Assembly (NCBI GenBank): GCA_963978905.1
Contig: OZ022256.1
Span: 56,818,646 to 56,882,645, forward strand
Length of the DNA: 64,000 nucleotides
DNA from: Trichostrongylus colubriformis
Taxonomy: Eukaryota > Nematoda > Chromadorea > Rhabditida > Trichostrongylidae
Direction of reading: 5' to 3'
Shown: one piece after another, positions 25,226 to 37,300 of the stretch
How positions within the stretch are numbered: the first letter of the stretch is position 1
Layout of the letters: each line of letters starts with the position of its first letter
Notes under the pieces: generated by a model
What the model saw: only the letters and a program-made list of their open reading frames with translations
What the model was told of the DNA's origin: nothing
Databases searched by the model: none
Translations under genes and position numbers: made by a program

Positions 25226-25980
25226 AAGTGCCATCAAATGTGTTGCGCTTTTCGGGTAGACGATGGATTTCCCTGATAGAGTCCGTCATTGCAACGCACG
25301 ACCCAAAAGTGTTATGGCTGCTGTTACACACTGCGCTCATTTTGAAATTTGCTTGCTCTTCGAGTGAACATTGGGTAGGTATGTACCGATCCAACGACTC
25401 TGTGATATGTGATACTACGAATCTCGCAATGTTGACGGCAATGAATCAAGAATGCAATGCAATCTCGCAATGTTTGACCACAACTTAACCGGTTAACCTT
25501 GCAGATGGAAAATAGTACTCTCAAAGCGAGGGCAATCCTGCAACTTCGATGTTCTTGAATTTTTCATTAGCTCGTCTTGACTTCCAGCTCCAAGGCAGTC
25601 GTAGGCGTTGAGTGGGCAATGAGAAACTAGTGAAGTGAGCAATGCAAATGAAAACTGGGATTCAAGAAGATCACAAGAGAGGACAGTTTCCGGTGAAAGG
25701 CATGTCTCTAATAGTTAGGGGACATTGTTCATAACAGGGTCGGCCTTACCTGACAAAGTCCATCTTCCTAGGTCCACTCTGCCGAAAAAATGACTGGGGG
25801 TAGGGTAATGAGCAGAGTAGCAAAACGACACTTATCGTAACGATTGAATTAACGTCGTATCGATTGAATTACGATACCGATTGGTGTTTGACGGTCGTTT
25901 TTGTAGTTGAAGCCTCTATCTGACTTAGATACTTCTTTCGTTGATGAATTTGCACTTGCAGGATCCCACATGTACAACTC

Positions 25981-26044
25981 GTTGGCAGGATATCACCTGT
26001 ATGGTCAAGTAGCCACTTGACCATACAGGTGGTATCCTGCTAAC
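25981..26044. repeat. 30-bp stem hairpin with 4-base loop
   Basis: Arms 25981-26010 and 26015-26044 pair with two mismatches in 30; the loop is AGCC. Core of the arm: CACCTGTATGGTCAAGT. The tiny loop argues against a pre-miRNA and for a recent snap-back duplication. Confidence 0.85.
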
Positions 26045-26464
26045 AAAGTGATATCTTATCGCTCACAATCACTTGAGTTGGAATTTCATCGGATATCTTC
26101 ATTTCGGAGCGTTGCGACTTCACCGGTAGGTTCTTACTCCTCTCCAATATTCTCTAAAATATTCAGAATGTGTAGGACGGGAAATTGTATATCATATGCT
26201 TCGCTCATGTAGTGTCAGACTTGGCTACCGCACCTGAGTTTTAAGCGATTGGGTTACTGGGAAAATTGACTCAGATACAAAGCGATTAGACGATCAGGCG
26301 TTTAAGCTATCATACGCAATCATTTGTTGGAAAGACAAACACCGATTTGAAGATGTGGCTATTAAGTGATCAAACGTGTCATCTTCCTAAGGTGCTGTTC
26401 ATGGTTCCCGATTAAGCTCTCATGCGAATTATGCGATATACGCGTTGGTCTGAATCGCGAACTA

Positions 26465-27110
26465 TTAGGTTGTCGGGAAAGTTCTTTCGTATTTTAAAAA
26501 TGTGCTTTTTTCCTCCAAACTGCTTTCCAGCAATTTCTTCTGTTCATATATATGTAGTACAAGTTCATACGCAATAGGTACTATTGTCCTTCATCTCCCG
26601 TATAACCTTTTTCGGCAAAATTAATTTATTAAAGGTCAATTCTTCTTCATTATCGAAGGTTTTCTTTGAATGGCGTTGGATAGGGCAGGGAAAAGATGGT
26701 GATCCGATGGAGCAAGATCAGGGCTATAAGCCGGATGGGGTAGCTCTCCCCATTGAAGCTCGAGAATTTTTTGGCGAGTCACTTTTTCAATATGTGGGGA
26801 AACCCGCGAAAAAATGACTCGCCCAAAAAATTCTCGAACTTGACATAGCCCTAATTTTGCTCCATCGGATTATCATCTTATCCTTTCCATATCTAAAGCC
26901 ATCCAAAAAAGCCTTCGCTGATGAAGATGACATTGATATTTGATAAATTAATTTTGCCGAAAAAGGTTAGCCGGGAGATGAAGGACAGTAATACCTATAG
27001 ATGCGTGTGAACTTGTACTACATATATATGAACAGAAGAAATTGCTGGAAAGCAGTTCGGAGGAAATAATCACGTTTTTAAAAAACGGAAGAACTTTCCC
27101 GACAACCTAA
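26465..27110. mobile_element. Snap-back mariner: two inverted transposase 3' halves
   Basis: 646 bp flanked by TA (26463-26464, 27111-27112). Ends TTAGGTTGTCGGGAAAGTTC and complement. The two halves are near-complete reverse complements, meeting at about 26800. The reverse strand of the left arm reads the mariner C-terminal sequence [18 protein letters not shown]; the right arm carries the same region, more decayed, on the plus strand. The transposase 5' half is absent. Confidence 0.85.
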
Positions 27111-27112
27111 TA

Positions 27113-28006
27113 TGAACAATGCCTGAGGCATTGTTCATGTTTCGCGTTTCAGACCGATACAGAGCGATTAAGGAAAGATTCCGACAAACAAAAATGTATC
27201 TAATCGTTTTACGCAGATTCCGCAATCCCACTTTTCCACGCAAACGCTAATTCCGTAATATTCCCAGTCGGTACTTATCTTTAGTAATTTCCAGCACTTC
27301 CACGTAAACGCTAAATGTGCTGGTCTCACCACTATGAAAGCTGCCTCAGAAGAATCTATTATTCATTGGTGGACTCAGAAGCTCACCGATAGAAGCTAGT
27401 TCGTTCGTAACCGTGCCAAGTTGTCAGTTTTAACTAAAAAAAACCTCTGATTTTGTTGATCTTGAGCCCGCTGGAGAAAAATATCAGTGGATTAGGTTGC
27501 GATACAGATAGCGTGACGGACTCCGTACGTCACATGCTTACGGACAAGTAAGAATAAGTAATATAAAATTCAAATAAGGTTTGAAAGCACCGGAAGGTGA
27601 GATTATGAGGAAGAGCAGAGCTAAGAATATCTCCTCCTTTATGGCTTGAGCGTCTTTATCGCGATCGGACCGCGCTTCACTAGTAGTTGCGGCGCCTCAC
27701 TGGCCAGTTTCTGCCAGAGTACAAGTGCGTATGTGGCTAGCATGACTCTCGCCGTCTGATGAACCCTTCAGGGGCTGGTTATGAGATGGCAAAAGAGAGA
27801 GGGAAAAGTGTGGAGGGGGCCCATTTCTTACTTTTTTGGGCGTCATCTTGAGTTTTTCTCTGCTGCTGCACTACTTACGCTACCTCAATCGACCAGAATT
27901 GTTCCTCTCAACGTCTCTAAATTGTCCCTGAGTTGATAGAGTCTGTAATCATTGTGAGAGCTTGTGTTCTACCGTAAATCTGTTGATGCAAAATTACTCA
28001 GAGAGC
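27113..28006. other. Intergenic DNA upstream of the lectin gene
   Basis: No gene or clear element recognised. GC-poor sequence with short polypurine runs. The lectin ATG is preceded by ATTACTCAG at 27991-28001, a plausible trans-splice acceptor a few bases upstream of the start. Confidence 0.4.
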
Positions 28007-28807
28007 ATGAATGTCAATGTGGTATGCACAATTTTTGTTGTGCTCATGCACATAGAAATCTTCGTCTGGGCGCAGGAACCATGTACGCCGTGGATCTACC
28101 ATCTCGAGTTCCAAAAATGCTACAGGGTAGGAATTTGATATACGCTGCAACCTTGCTTTCCAGTAATATATTCCTTGCAGAAATACTGCGATGTGCGCAA
28201 ATTTGAGGATGCTCAAAAGGTGTGCCAGCAGCAAGGCGGAAATTTAGTGACTGTCTGTAACGAAGCAGAAAACAATTTTGTTGGGTGTAGGTTTCATGTT
28301 CCGTTCTTGTTGGAAGGGGATTCTCTCAACTTTCACAAATTTTATAAAAGTAGTGGATACATTAGTGTGACAAAAAGGATTCCACCTAATGTTCATCATT
28401 CAACTTAGAGTTAGCTGCTTATGATAGAGAGTGGATCAAAATGTCTTTTCTATTAATAGTTATGGCCCGTGTTGCAACTGCATATCCAAATGAGGTTTAC
28501 GATCGTACGTGGATTGGTTTGCGCCGTAACCCAAACAATAGGAAGCAGTGGCAATGGATGAGCGGCTCTACCTGTAACTTCTCCAGTTGGGCGGCAGCAC
28601 ACAACGAACCAAATGATTTTAACGGCAACGAGGACTACGCTCACGTAAATTTCTTTCTGTTCTGAATGCAATATCAAAAAATAAGGCCATAACTTTCAGC
28701 TATATTCCAACTATGAGTACACCTACTATGAATGGAACGATATCAGTGATTGGCCATTCCATTACATTTGTGAAAGAAGCACGTGCCCCCAGGAAGACGT
28801 TGACTAG
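28007..28807 (+). CDS. Secreted single-domain C-type lectin
   Basis: Four exons, 28007-28126, 28181-28286, 28460-28644, 28700-28807, join in frame to 172 aa. Residues 1-22 look like a signal peptide (MNVNVVCTIFVVLMHIEIFV). The C-type lectin fold follows: Cys26-Cys38 of the long-form N-terminal loop, Cys55 pairing with Cys161 (YICE), WIGL at 93-96, EPN at 125-127 (the mannose-type specificity motif) and WND at 149-151 (calcium site 2). The inner disulfide is missing: NED is followed by Tyr instead of Cys, and no Cys follows WND. Four extra Cys (43, 66, 114, 166) may form other bridges. Expected role: calcium-dependent sugar binding outside the cell. The exon 2 donor (T|GTAGGT) is chosen to keep frame and is the least certain junction. 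Confidence 0.88.
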
Positions 28808-28975
28808 AGATTCATTTCGAGTGTTTGTTAAGTGATTAGAGTTTGTTGGCCACCCATATTGAGCAGTGGTCCATTTTAAATGAAAGGTTTAATGCCTTCT
28901 GATCACACATCAAGCCACACCTTCCGTTCGCGATTTATGATCAAAGAAATGCAATTTCGGGATGAAAACAATATT

Positions 28976-28981
28976 AATAAA
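28976..28981 (+). terminator. Poly(A) signal of the lectin gene
   Basis: AATAAA about 170 bp after the stop at 28805-28807. It is the first perfect AATAAA downstream. Confidence 0.45.
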
Positions 28982-29880
28982 TAGATGAAAACGATTTCCA
29001 TGTGCATTGAACAGTGACATCATAATTCCTCACCCCTTCCACTGGCTTTCTGGCAGCCATGACTGTTCTCTTATCGCTCTTGTCCGACTCCAGCTTGATT
29101 GAAGTTTTCACTGGCAACCTTCGACTTTGACACTGAAACCTGGTCTCTGCTTATACTGTAGCACCAGCTAGCGTTTCCGATAGTGCGTCTTTTGCTCTTG
29201 AACGGTGTCCTTTAACCATCTGGGCTCTTTCAAATTTTTTCCAAGACTCTTTGGGGAACGAGCTAGACAGCGTCGTCAACAATCTCCCAGTGCTTGACGA
29301 CAAGCCATGTCTTCCTCATACCCCTCCCGAACGGCATCTAAAGGGAAAACCAAGACACGCAGTAATATGCAAATGTAAGCAAAAGGACATGGAGCATTCT
29401 GGGTCGGTAGTCTTTCTAGAGTTTTCTACTCTCTTAAATGACCTTTCTAAGGTTTTCAGTGCCACAGGGTATGGAAACATTTATAGCGTTTATTCTGCTT
29501 CGAATCAGGGGCGGTAGTAAATTAGCCGAAACAAGCAGTTACGAGAATACATTTACTTCCAAATACTGTAGATTTCGTAAAACTAGTAAAACTGGCCTAG
29601 CAAGCTTTCCTACTAAATGAGAATGAATAAAGTACAAGTGAGCTAGAAGTCACTACAAAGTCACATCAGCATAGCGATGAGAAAAAGAACTGCTAGCTAT
29701 TTCGTAGTTCGCGGTGACTAAACCGCGAGCAACGAAATATAGGGTATAAATGCAGAGACGTAGATCAGTTGAGTTACCTGCAGCAGAAAGCTCTCCAGAG
29801 GACTTTTTGCTGTAAATGACTAAACTGGTCTGCATCTCTGCATCCACATTATCTTTCCACCTCTCTAGCTGCCTCCAAGT

Positions 29881-30145
29881 GGGTGGGGTGCAAGTGTTCC
29901 GACTGGTGAGGCCAGGTCAGGTTGCGCGGCTGACACGCCCATTCGCGTGCGGCGGATTGCTATCAGTTAAAGACGGGTAAAAACACGCTGCCAAAGCTCC
30001 TCCTCTAAAAGGCTAAGGCAAATCTGGGAGAGCCCAGACGGCAAAGGACACGTCACCATTCGGACAATTCGCCAAGCGTCGCCGCGCGCAGTGACCCGAT
30101 TCAGTGCCGGCCTCGAGAAATCGGAACACTTGCAACTCACCCCCT
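29881..30145. repeat. 265-bp inverted-repeat element
   Basis: Left end GGGTGGGGTGCAAGTGTTCC and right end GGAACACTTGCAACTCACCC are complementary with few mismatches. A similar end (CTGCAAGTGTTCCGGTG) sits inside the element at 54697-55189. The rest of 28982-29880 holds nothing recognised. Confidence 0.7.
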
Positions 30146-30504
30146 CAAAGTAAGTCTTTGATTAGTAGTGAAGTAGTTGTCGTAAGGGATTTACGGTAGC
30201 TGTTGGAATTACTGCCACATGGAATACGTGAAATCCTGTAGAGTGGAGAATGGAAAAGGGAGAGGCTGAGCAGCAGAGAAGAAGGAAAATTTGTATGGGT
30301 AGAGTGGATTGCAGTAGGACACGTGGCAGAAGGTGGCAGCATGATATGCCAAGACTTGATATGATATGGTAAAACTCCAATGACGCGGCGTAGGAATGAT
30401 ACTAGTAGAAATGTGACAGGTTATTAACACGTCGATCACGTTGAGAAATGTTGTCCCATGTTGACGCGAGATGAACAGCATCTGATCCTACTCCAATGGA
30501 GAAG

Positions 30505-30600
30505 ATAATGCATACACTGTGTGGTATGGTGGCACTGCTGGTGACTGTAAAACGTGAGGTCAAGGGTTCGGAGTCGGCGCTATCGAACCTGACCATTGCT
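30505..30600 (+). repeat. tRNA-like SINE head (weak)
   Basis: GGTATGGTGGCACTGCTGG resembles a polymerase III A box and AAGGGTTCGGAGTC a B box, about 40 bp apart. No cloverleaf can be drawn with confidence and no body similar to 50598-50860 follows, so it may be an eroded SINE or chance. Confidence 0.3.
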
Positions 30601-31060
30601 CTAATTTGCCACGGTAAATTACTACCGTTCCAGATCTTCAGTTGACAGTGATCACTCGTGCGCATCATCGATCTATAAGGCTAGCATACTTCAAGCTGGA
30701 CACCCCTAAAATGGGTGGTCCATCGCAGCTAAATACAGGAAACATCCATTGCGGGGTCAGTGCACTTAAGGACGCATCTGTGAGCCTTTCGTTTTTGTAT
30801 TCACTTATTGTGTGGCTGCTCTGATCCCTCCTATGTACACTAATTTCTTTCGCATGACTAATCTCTCACTAAATTGTTAAAAATCCAAACAATCTGCACT
30901 GAAGCGTAATATTCGTACCGATTTACATTACTTCACATTCAGATGCGTCCGCTAAAAACGGGTCCTGTAAAGATTGTCATGTCACTCTCCCCTAAAAAGC
31001 ATATCGTATGACATCGTATACCTAAACGGTTCGAGCACAGCCTTTCTGTCGAACCTGATA

Positions 31061-31203
31061 AGGCCGCCTTCACACTTCGCGGTGTGGTGGCCGTTGCAGG
31101 GCGTGGCTGCATTCAAAAGCAGCGAGGCAGTGTGACAAGGATGGAGGCTCAGAAACTGCGTCGCCACGCCCACTGCTGGCACCGCAAAGTATGAAAGCGG
31201 CCT
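31061..31203. repeat. GC-rich short element in the copy C upstream region
   Basis: Complete copy: left end AGGCCGCCTTCACACTTCGC, right end GCAAAGTATGAAAGCGGCCT. It ends exactly where similarity between the 5' flanks of copies B and C begins, 196 bp before the copy C ATG. Confidence 0.75.
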
Positions 31204-31399
31204 GAGCAGACAATAGTGACTGCACAGTGCTCATGTGAAGTGTTGCTGACAACAGAGATTGGAATACTGATTGAGAGATATCTTTCAACAGAGCAGAGCA
31301 AGTGCTGTTCATTTTTCAACTCTCCGTGCCCAGCAAGGTAGCTTTTGATTCGAATATATGACTCTGCTGTTTTTCTACAGTCATACCTCTATATTGCAG
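31204..31399 (+). promoter_or_regulatory. Conserved 5' flank of copy C
   Basis: Similar throughout to 7671-7858 upstream of copy B. The ATG follows TATATTGCAG directly, again a trans-splice type acceptor. Confidence 0.5.
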
Positions 31400-34300
31400 A
31401 TGATCTGCAGGAAAGTGGCGCTATTTGTGGCTTTGCAGATTGGCAGCTCTATACTACTCGAAGCAGAAGCTCGAGGCAAGTTCAGAGCATCTTTGGAAAT
31501 TGAATCATTTCCAAAAATAAAGCACTGGTTACAGATTCATTGACGGATATCAATTTCCTGAACAAGATTGCTCAAGATCACATAAAATCGAAACTGAAGG
31601 CTCACAAACATTTACTCAGAGGTAAGGGAGGGGACGCCTCACCTGTGCAGGGTGTTCGGCGCTTTTTGTCCACGCTCTAAGAAGAACCTTTTTTCTACCG
31701 TTCAAGCAAAAATATAGCTTGACTGTGCAGATTAACGCATCATTGACGTTTAGGTCTTCCACGTTCTTCGCAGAAAAAGCGTGATTGTTCTCAGTTATAG
31801 ATTGACCAGTTGGGCTATCGCACAACCGTGCGAATTGTTTATTATTTATTCAAATGAATAGAATCATGTGATGGGGATTCGGTCGATGTTGACTTTTTGC
31901 TGAGCATATACTTCCTACATATAGGTGATAGATGTTAACCGATATCGAAGATATCACCGCTGAGAAAGGTCACCATTTTCTGAGGTCCAGATGATTTAGC
32001 TATCGATACCTTTTGTTACAATGATGTCGATGAACAAGGTTCAGGAATGACTTCGGTAAGTCCACTCATAACCCTTCGGGTGAAGTGGTGCTATTGGGAG
32101 TTGGCAATTTGTGCCTTCGCTGAGCATCCATTTCCTACATAATGATGGTAGATCCGTATGCCAATTATCGATGCTTATCGTTTTTGTAAACATACACTAC
32201 TATTTGGAATTTTACATGGTCTAGCGGTCGATACCCAGTATTGTTGCTGGCTCTGCATTAGAGGATGAATCGCTTGCTTTGCTACAGTGAATTGTGGTCG
32301 TGTCTTAATCATTCATGTAGATCGCAGTATCAAAAGAAAATGCACCATAATTTGGAATGCTGAGCAATTTAGCGGTCGATATCGGCAGGAGACATCAGAT
32401 TATAAACGAAACCTGTTGAGCTACCGCACAGTACTTTGCGGATAACACGATGATAATGATTACCCGATATCGAAGAAGTCCATATCGCACTGTAATATGG
32501 ACTTCTTCGATATCGGGTAATCATTATCATTCGCATTGTGATACTGTGATACTTTGACTTCGCATTGTGATAAACGCAGTACTGAGCCCTTGCTCAACTG
32601 GTCTCCCTACAGAGGCGTCTCACTATTTGGAATTTCATTTAGTTTGACAGTCGTAGGTTTTCCGTTTATTTCTACCGGATAACGAAGAACGTTCAGTCGC
32701 CGAACGTTTACGGCTTAAGCTTAGTGTTTATGGATAATCTATTCATTTACCACTGCATATCGCTTTCCCAAAGTAGGCCACCATTTTGTGGAAGTCCAGA
32801 TCATTTAGCTGTCGACACCTTTGCTACAATGATATTGACTATCAATGCTAATGGATTGGGAATGTAATGTGTTTCCTTCTAATCATTTGACACTTTTGTC
32901 AAAGTGGTCACTATTGGGAGTTGGTCGGATAGTGTAGTGGTTGACGGTTTGTGTTCGACTGCTCCGATTGGGAGCCGATTTTTTATTCAGTGAGTCTAAT
33001 TCTTGCATGTTGGTGGTAGATCCGTATGTCAGTTATCAATGCTTATCGTTTTTGCAAGCATGCACCATTATTTCGGATTTAACGTAGCCTAGCGGTCAAT
33101 ACCCGGTATTGTTGCTGGTACCACATGAGGGAATGATTCACTCGCTTTACTACCACATATATAGGTCGTTTTCTCACCATGAAATGTAGAACGCTGTATC
33201 AAAAGACGCGCACCATTATTTGGACGCTAGGCAATTGAGCGCTCGATACATCGCTAATCATGATATCAGAACGTAATCAAATATGTTCACCCAACGGCCT
33301 CTATCATTCCTAATCACAATCAGTCACTTGCAAACGGGCGCACATACCGATAAACAGACACACGAAGTAAGTGGTTTATGTAATAGAAGATTGGAGGGGA
33401 GGGGTAGGGGGGGAGGGCATCGATTGAGATGCATGCATAAGACCGATTCTGGGTTATTACTAAGCTCGCTCATGCAGCTACCTGCTGCCACGCCGTTTAT
33501 ACGGTATATTGAACAAAGTGTACATACAGACTTTATTAATAATATATCCTCCGCTAGTGCTTAACGGGCACTGTCCTAAACTTGGTTCACGGATCGAAAG
33601 TCAGTCTTAGTGAGCAGTAAAAGAATATTCTTGGACGATGGAGGTGTCCGGGGTGGGGTCCACGAGGTCGAATTTCCGCGCGGCCGCGCGCGATGAGCGG
33701 CACAGCGGGTGCGAGTGCCAGTGGCAGGGCACGGCAGACTTCAAGCGAGGCAGTGTGGCATTAGTGGAAAGCGCAGACATGACGCAGTCACGCTCAGCCG
33801 GGCGATCAAGGGCAATCGATACGGCGAGTCGTACGGGGGCGCCGCGAGTGAAACGCCGCGAAGCGGAAATTCGACCTCGTGGACCCCACCCAGGTGTCCG
33901 ATATTGCGTCTCACTCTTGAGGTGCTCACAGCGAATGAGATGACGCGGACTGTCCATTTGGGCCAGTGAGTCGATATATGTAGGGTATTTTCCCGCGCAA
34001 TCGCGATGGATTATGCATGCATTCAAGTGTTAGCTCGTGTACTCATCGATCCGCGAAAGGACAAAAAGTATAAAAAGTATAAGATATAAAGTTTTGAGCA
34101 CGTAATGGTTGAATTTTGCAACACTGATGATAACTTTCAGCACTCGATGCGCTATCCCCCTTCCGTTCATTAGTAAAGCGCCTGAAAAATGATCCCCGTA
34201 TTTTGGGAAATCAAAGGATTCAGTACAAAATTGACATCATGAGTAGACTCGTCTAAGAAGGCAAATATTGATGGGACACCGGTTGGCCTCACACAGCGGT

Positions 34301-37300
34301 TCCTTGATCATTTCCATGACAAATAGGAGAATAGCAATTTATAGGAAAACGTCCAAAAAACGTGATTCTGTTTATCGGTGATGGAATGGGAATTAGTATG
34401 GTGACAAGCTATCGGATCGCAAAAAATCAGCGAGCACACAGTGATTATGTACAGGCTCCGCTTTTCTTCGAAGCTTTTCCACATACTGGAATTGTCAAGG
34501 TAAGCTTGAGTAGTGATCTCTAGATTCATTAACTGGGAAATTTCGGGTGAGAATTCGGTGGGAATTTGTCAAGTTCAAGAAAGATAAAGGATGAGGTTTT
34601 CGGCGTAATCAAACCCTTATGTGGGATACGCCGTGCATTCTGGTTCCAGTCAAAATCGTGGTAGCAGGTGAATGGGATCTGGCAACGACTTCCGTGACCA
34701 ATTCGTGGGCCATTAAGGGATGAAAGGCTCGGTTAAAGTGGGTTGACGTGGATGAGAGATTTTATCCTGTACCATGAGAGTGATAGGCGCGCCACCTGCG
34801 GTACACCATCTCCGCCTTTTCAAGATAAGCTTTTTTTAAAGATAAATACATAGTAAAAAAGAGTGAAAAACACACAAGCACGTTCAAGCACTAATTGGCC
34901 AAAACTCGCGAACAATCCTTATATATGGAGTAAAAGTTTGATAAGAAAGTTGGCTGAATTGAATATTGCTAGGGATCACTAAAAGAACAGCTTCTGTTTA
35001 GAAGGATTCCCGTACGCTGTTGCGTTCTTACGCTTGCGTACAATTTTAAATCATGTTGTATCTGTCTGAAGGAAACACAGTGTTTCATTAGCTAAAGTAC
35101 GTAGCAACCACAAGTGTAGACGATATGGTTCAACAAAGTTGTAATCTCGTGCAAATTCGGAGCAACGAAATCTTTTTCTTCACTTTTTCTTCAGTTTCTC
35201 TTTCAGTGCAAACTAGGCAACCTCCAGCTGGCGAATCGCGTCGATAAGTGCTCATGTCTCCCTTCTCCCTAGTGCCCGTGTCCACCAACCCCTACCATCG
35301 ACGGCACCTTACGAGAAGCTCCCGGCTTGGCGGACCCACCCTGAAGAGGACTTACCGACCCAACAGAGTCATTTTTGTAATGCTGATGTCTCGACTTCAG
35401 ACTTACTCCTACAGCCATCACGTGACAGATTCAACGGCAGGAGGAGTGGCTTTGTTTACCGGCAGAAAGGTGAGTTAACTTTGTTTCAGCCAGCCAGATT
35501 TCAGGGTAGTAGCTACGCTGAACGTGTGGGTAGTGTGACACACTTGTCTGTGATGCAATTTATGCTATCCTGACACTCTCATTTGCGAATTTTCGATTCA
35601 TGGCCAATCACTGATTATTTGCGATTTTTTTTAAAAGGCTCTGTTCAGGTCGATAATGGATATCTTGGCATGCGACCAGGGGTTGACAAAGTATGCACCA
35701 CTGAACCAGGTGACCTAATCAAAGATGGGATAGGTGATAGAGCAGTGGAGAAAGGTTGGCTTCCATTCTGACACTGTTGTTCTCGGTTCCAACAAAAGCA
35801 AAAACGTAACGCTCCAGTCGTTTGTTGACTAGCAAATTTTTTCGCTGTATGCACGGAACGCCTCGTCTGTTTGCCTGTCTCTTCGCCCATCTGTTCTAAA
35901 TTTCGATACAGCATAGAGATCGGGATATGTTTGGAATGGGTCCGGTATGGGCTGTCGTGGAATGCGAGAATGAGCCCGCGAGCATTGCGCCTCACGGCCC
36001 ATCTGCGTTAGGCAGCCTTCGCTTACCGCAGCTCGCTACTTGTTAGTCGCTTTGCCCTCTGCGTCCAGAGCCAATATAAAAGGCCTGCTGCCGATCACCA
36101 TTCGGTTTCTAACGGCTAACGCCATGAAGTTACTCGAAAAGCCGTCGTACTCGTGGTGCTCGGGCATGGGAGCGCTGGCACACAATGATCGGTGTCTAAG
36201 TACGCCCTCTGCTCCCCGTCCGAGATGGTTCACATCTTCAGCTGTCATCGTCGACTCGGGTAAGACCTGCTGGATGAAGGTCCAATACATTTAGCCGATT
36301 GGAAAATGAAAATGAAGAAACTTTAGAAAATGCACCGTCCTAGCACGGACAGAGGAGAAGTGAGAGTGATCAATATGACACATAGAGCAACAAAAGGGTA
36401 AAGAATTCTGCGGTAGGTGGAGCTTTAATTAAAATCGTGATGCGGCAGCGGGAGAGTTCAAAGGAATTCGGAGGGTTTAAAGGAACCCGAAGGGCAAAGA
36501 AATGATAACTTTGTAACGAACATTCAAAGTTAGAAGCGGTAATCGGTGAAAAAACTCGGATTCAAAAAGCGACGCTGTGGTGTGTATTCGCATCCCATTC
36601 GCATCAACACACTGACTTTCTGAGTTATCCGCTGTAGAGATGTCATTTGTTGTCTCGTAGAGTGTATTTCATGCGTTCGTGATGATGTGAAATAAGTGGA
36701 ACAAAACACAGCAACAAACAAGTAAAGCAATCAAATGAAGAATAAGCGAAAACATAAGAAAAAAGTGTGATTACAGTTAGAACTTATGCATTCACTTTCG
36801 ACTTCTTGGCAAGGTGTCATGTGTGCATTGCGGCAGCTGCAAGCCACCGCAATCCATACCGTAAACCAAAATAGCCCTCCTCTCGGTGTCTTTAAGGGAA
36901 AACGAAAGTTAGAGATGAGTGCTGGTCATTGCGCACGCGCCAAGTGGTGCGGAGCCGAAATAAAAATGGCTAAGGCCGCTTCCATACTTTGCGCACCGAC
37001 GCCGTCACGCGCTTGACGGCGTTAACTCGACGCCGTTTACTGAGTCGATTTGACGCCGTCACACGCGTGACGGCGTCAAATCGACGCAGGTGACGGCGTC
37101 GGTGCGCAAAGTATGGAAGCGGCCTGAACGATACGAATGAGTACGAAGAGTCGTGAATTTCCACCGGAGATTTTCTATGTTACAGCTATCGATTGGTATC
37201 GATCTAAGTTACAGATTTTCCTGTAGATGGCCGCATTGCAGCAATGGACCACTGCACAGGGTGATTTCCAGCAATATCGGTCAGACTCACGCGGCCATGG

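Noticed and set aside
33607..34026. 139-codon minus-strand open frame
   Set aside because: It lies across the inverted-repeat element 33651-33891, with open frames on both strands because of its GC content.
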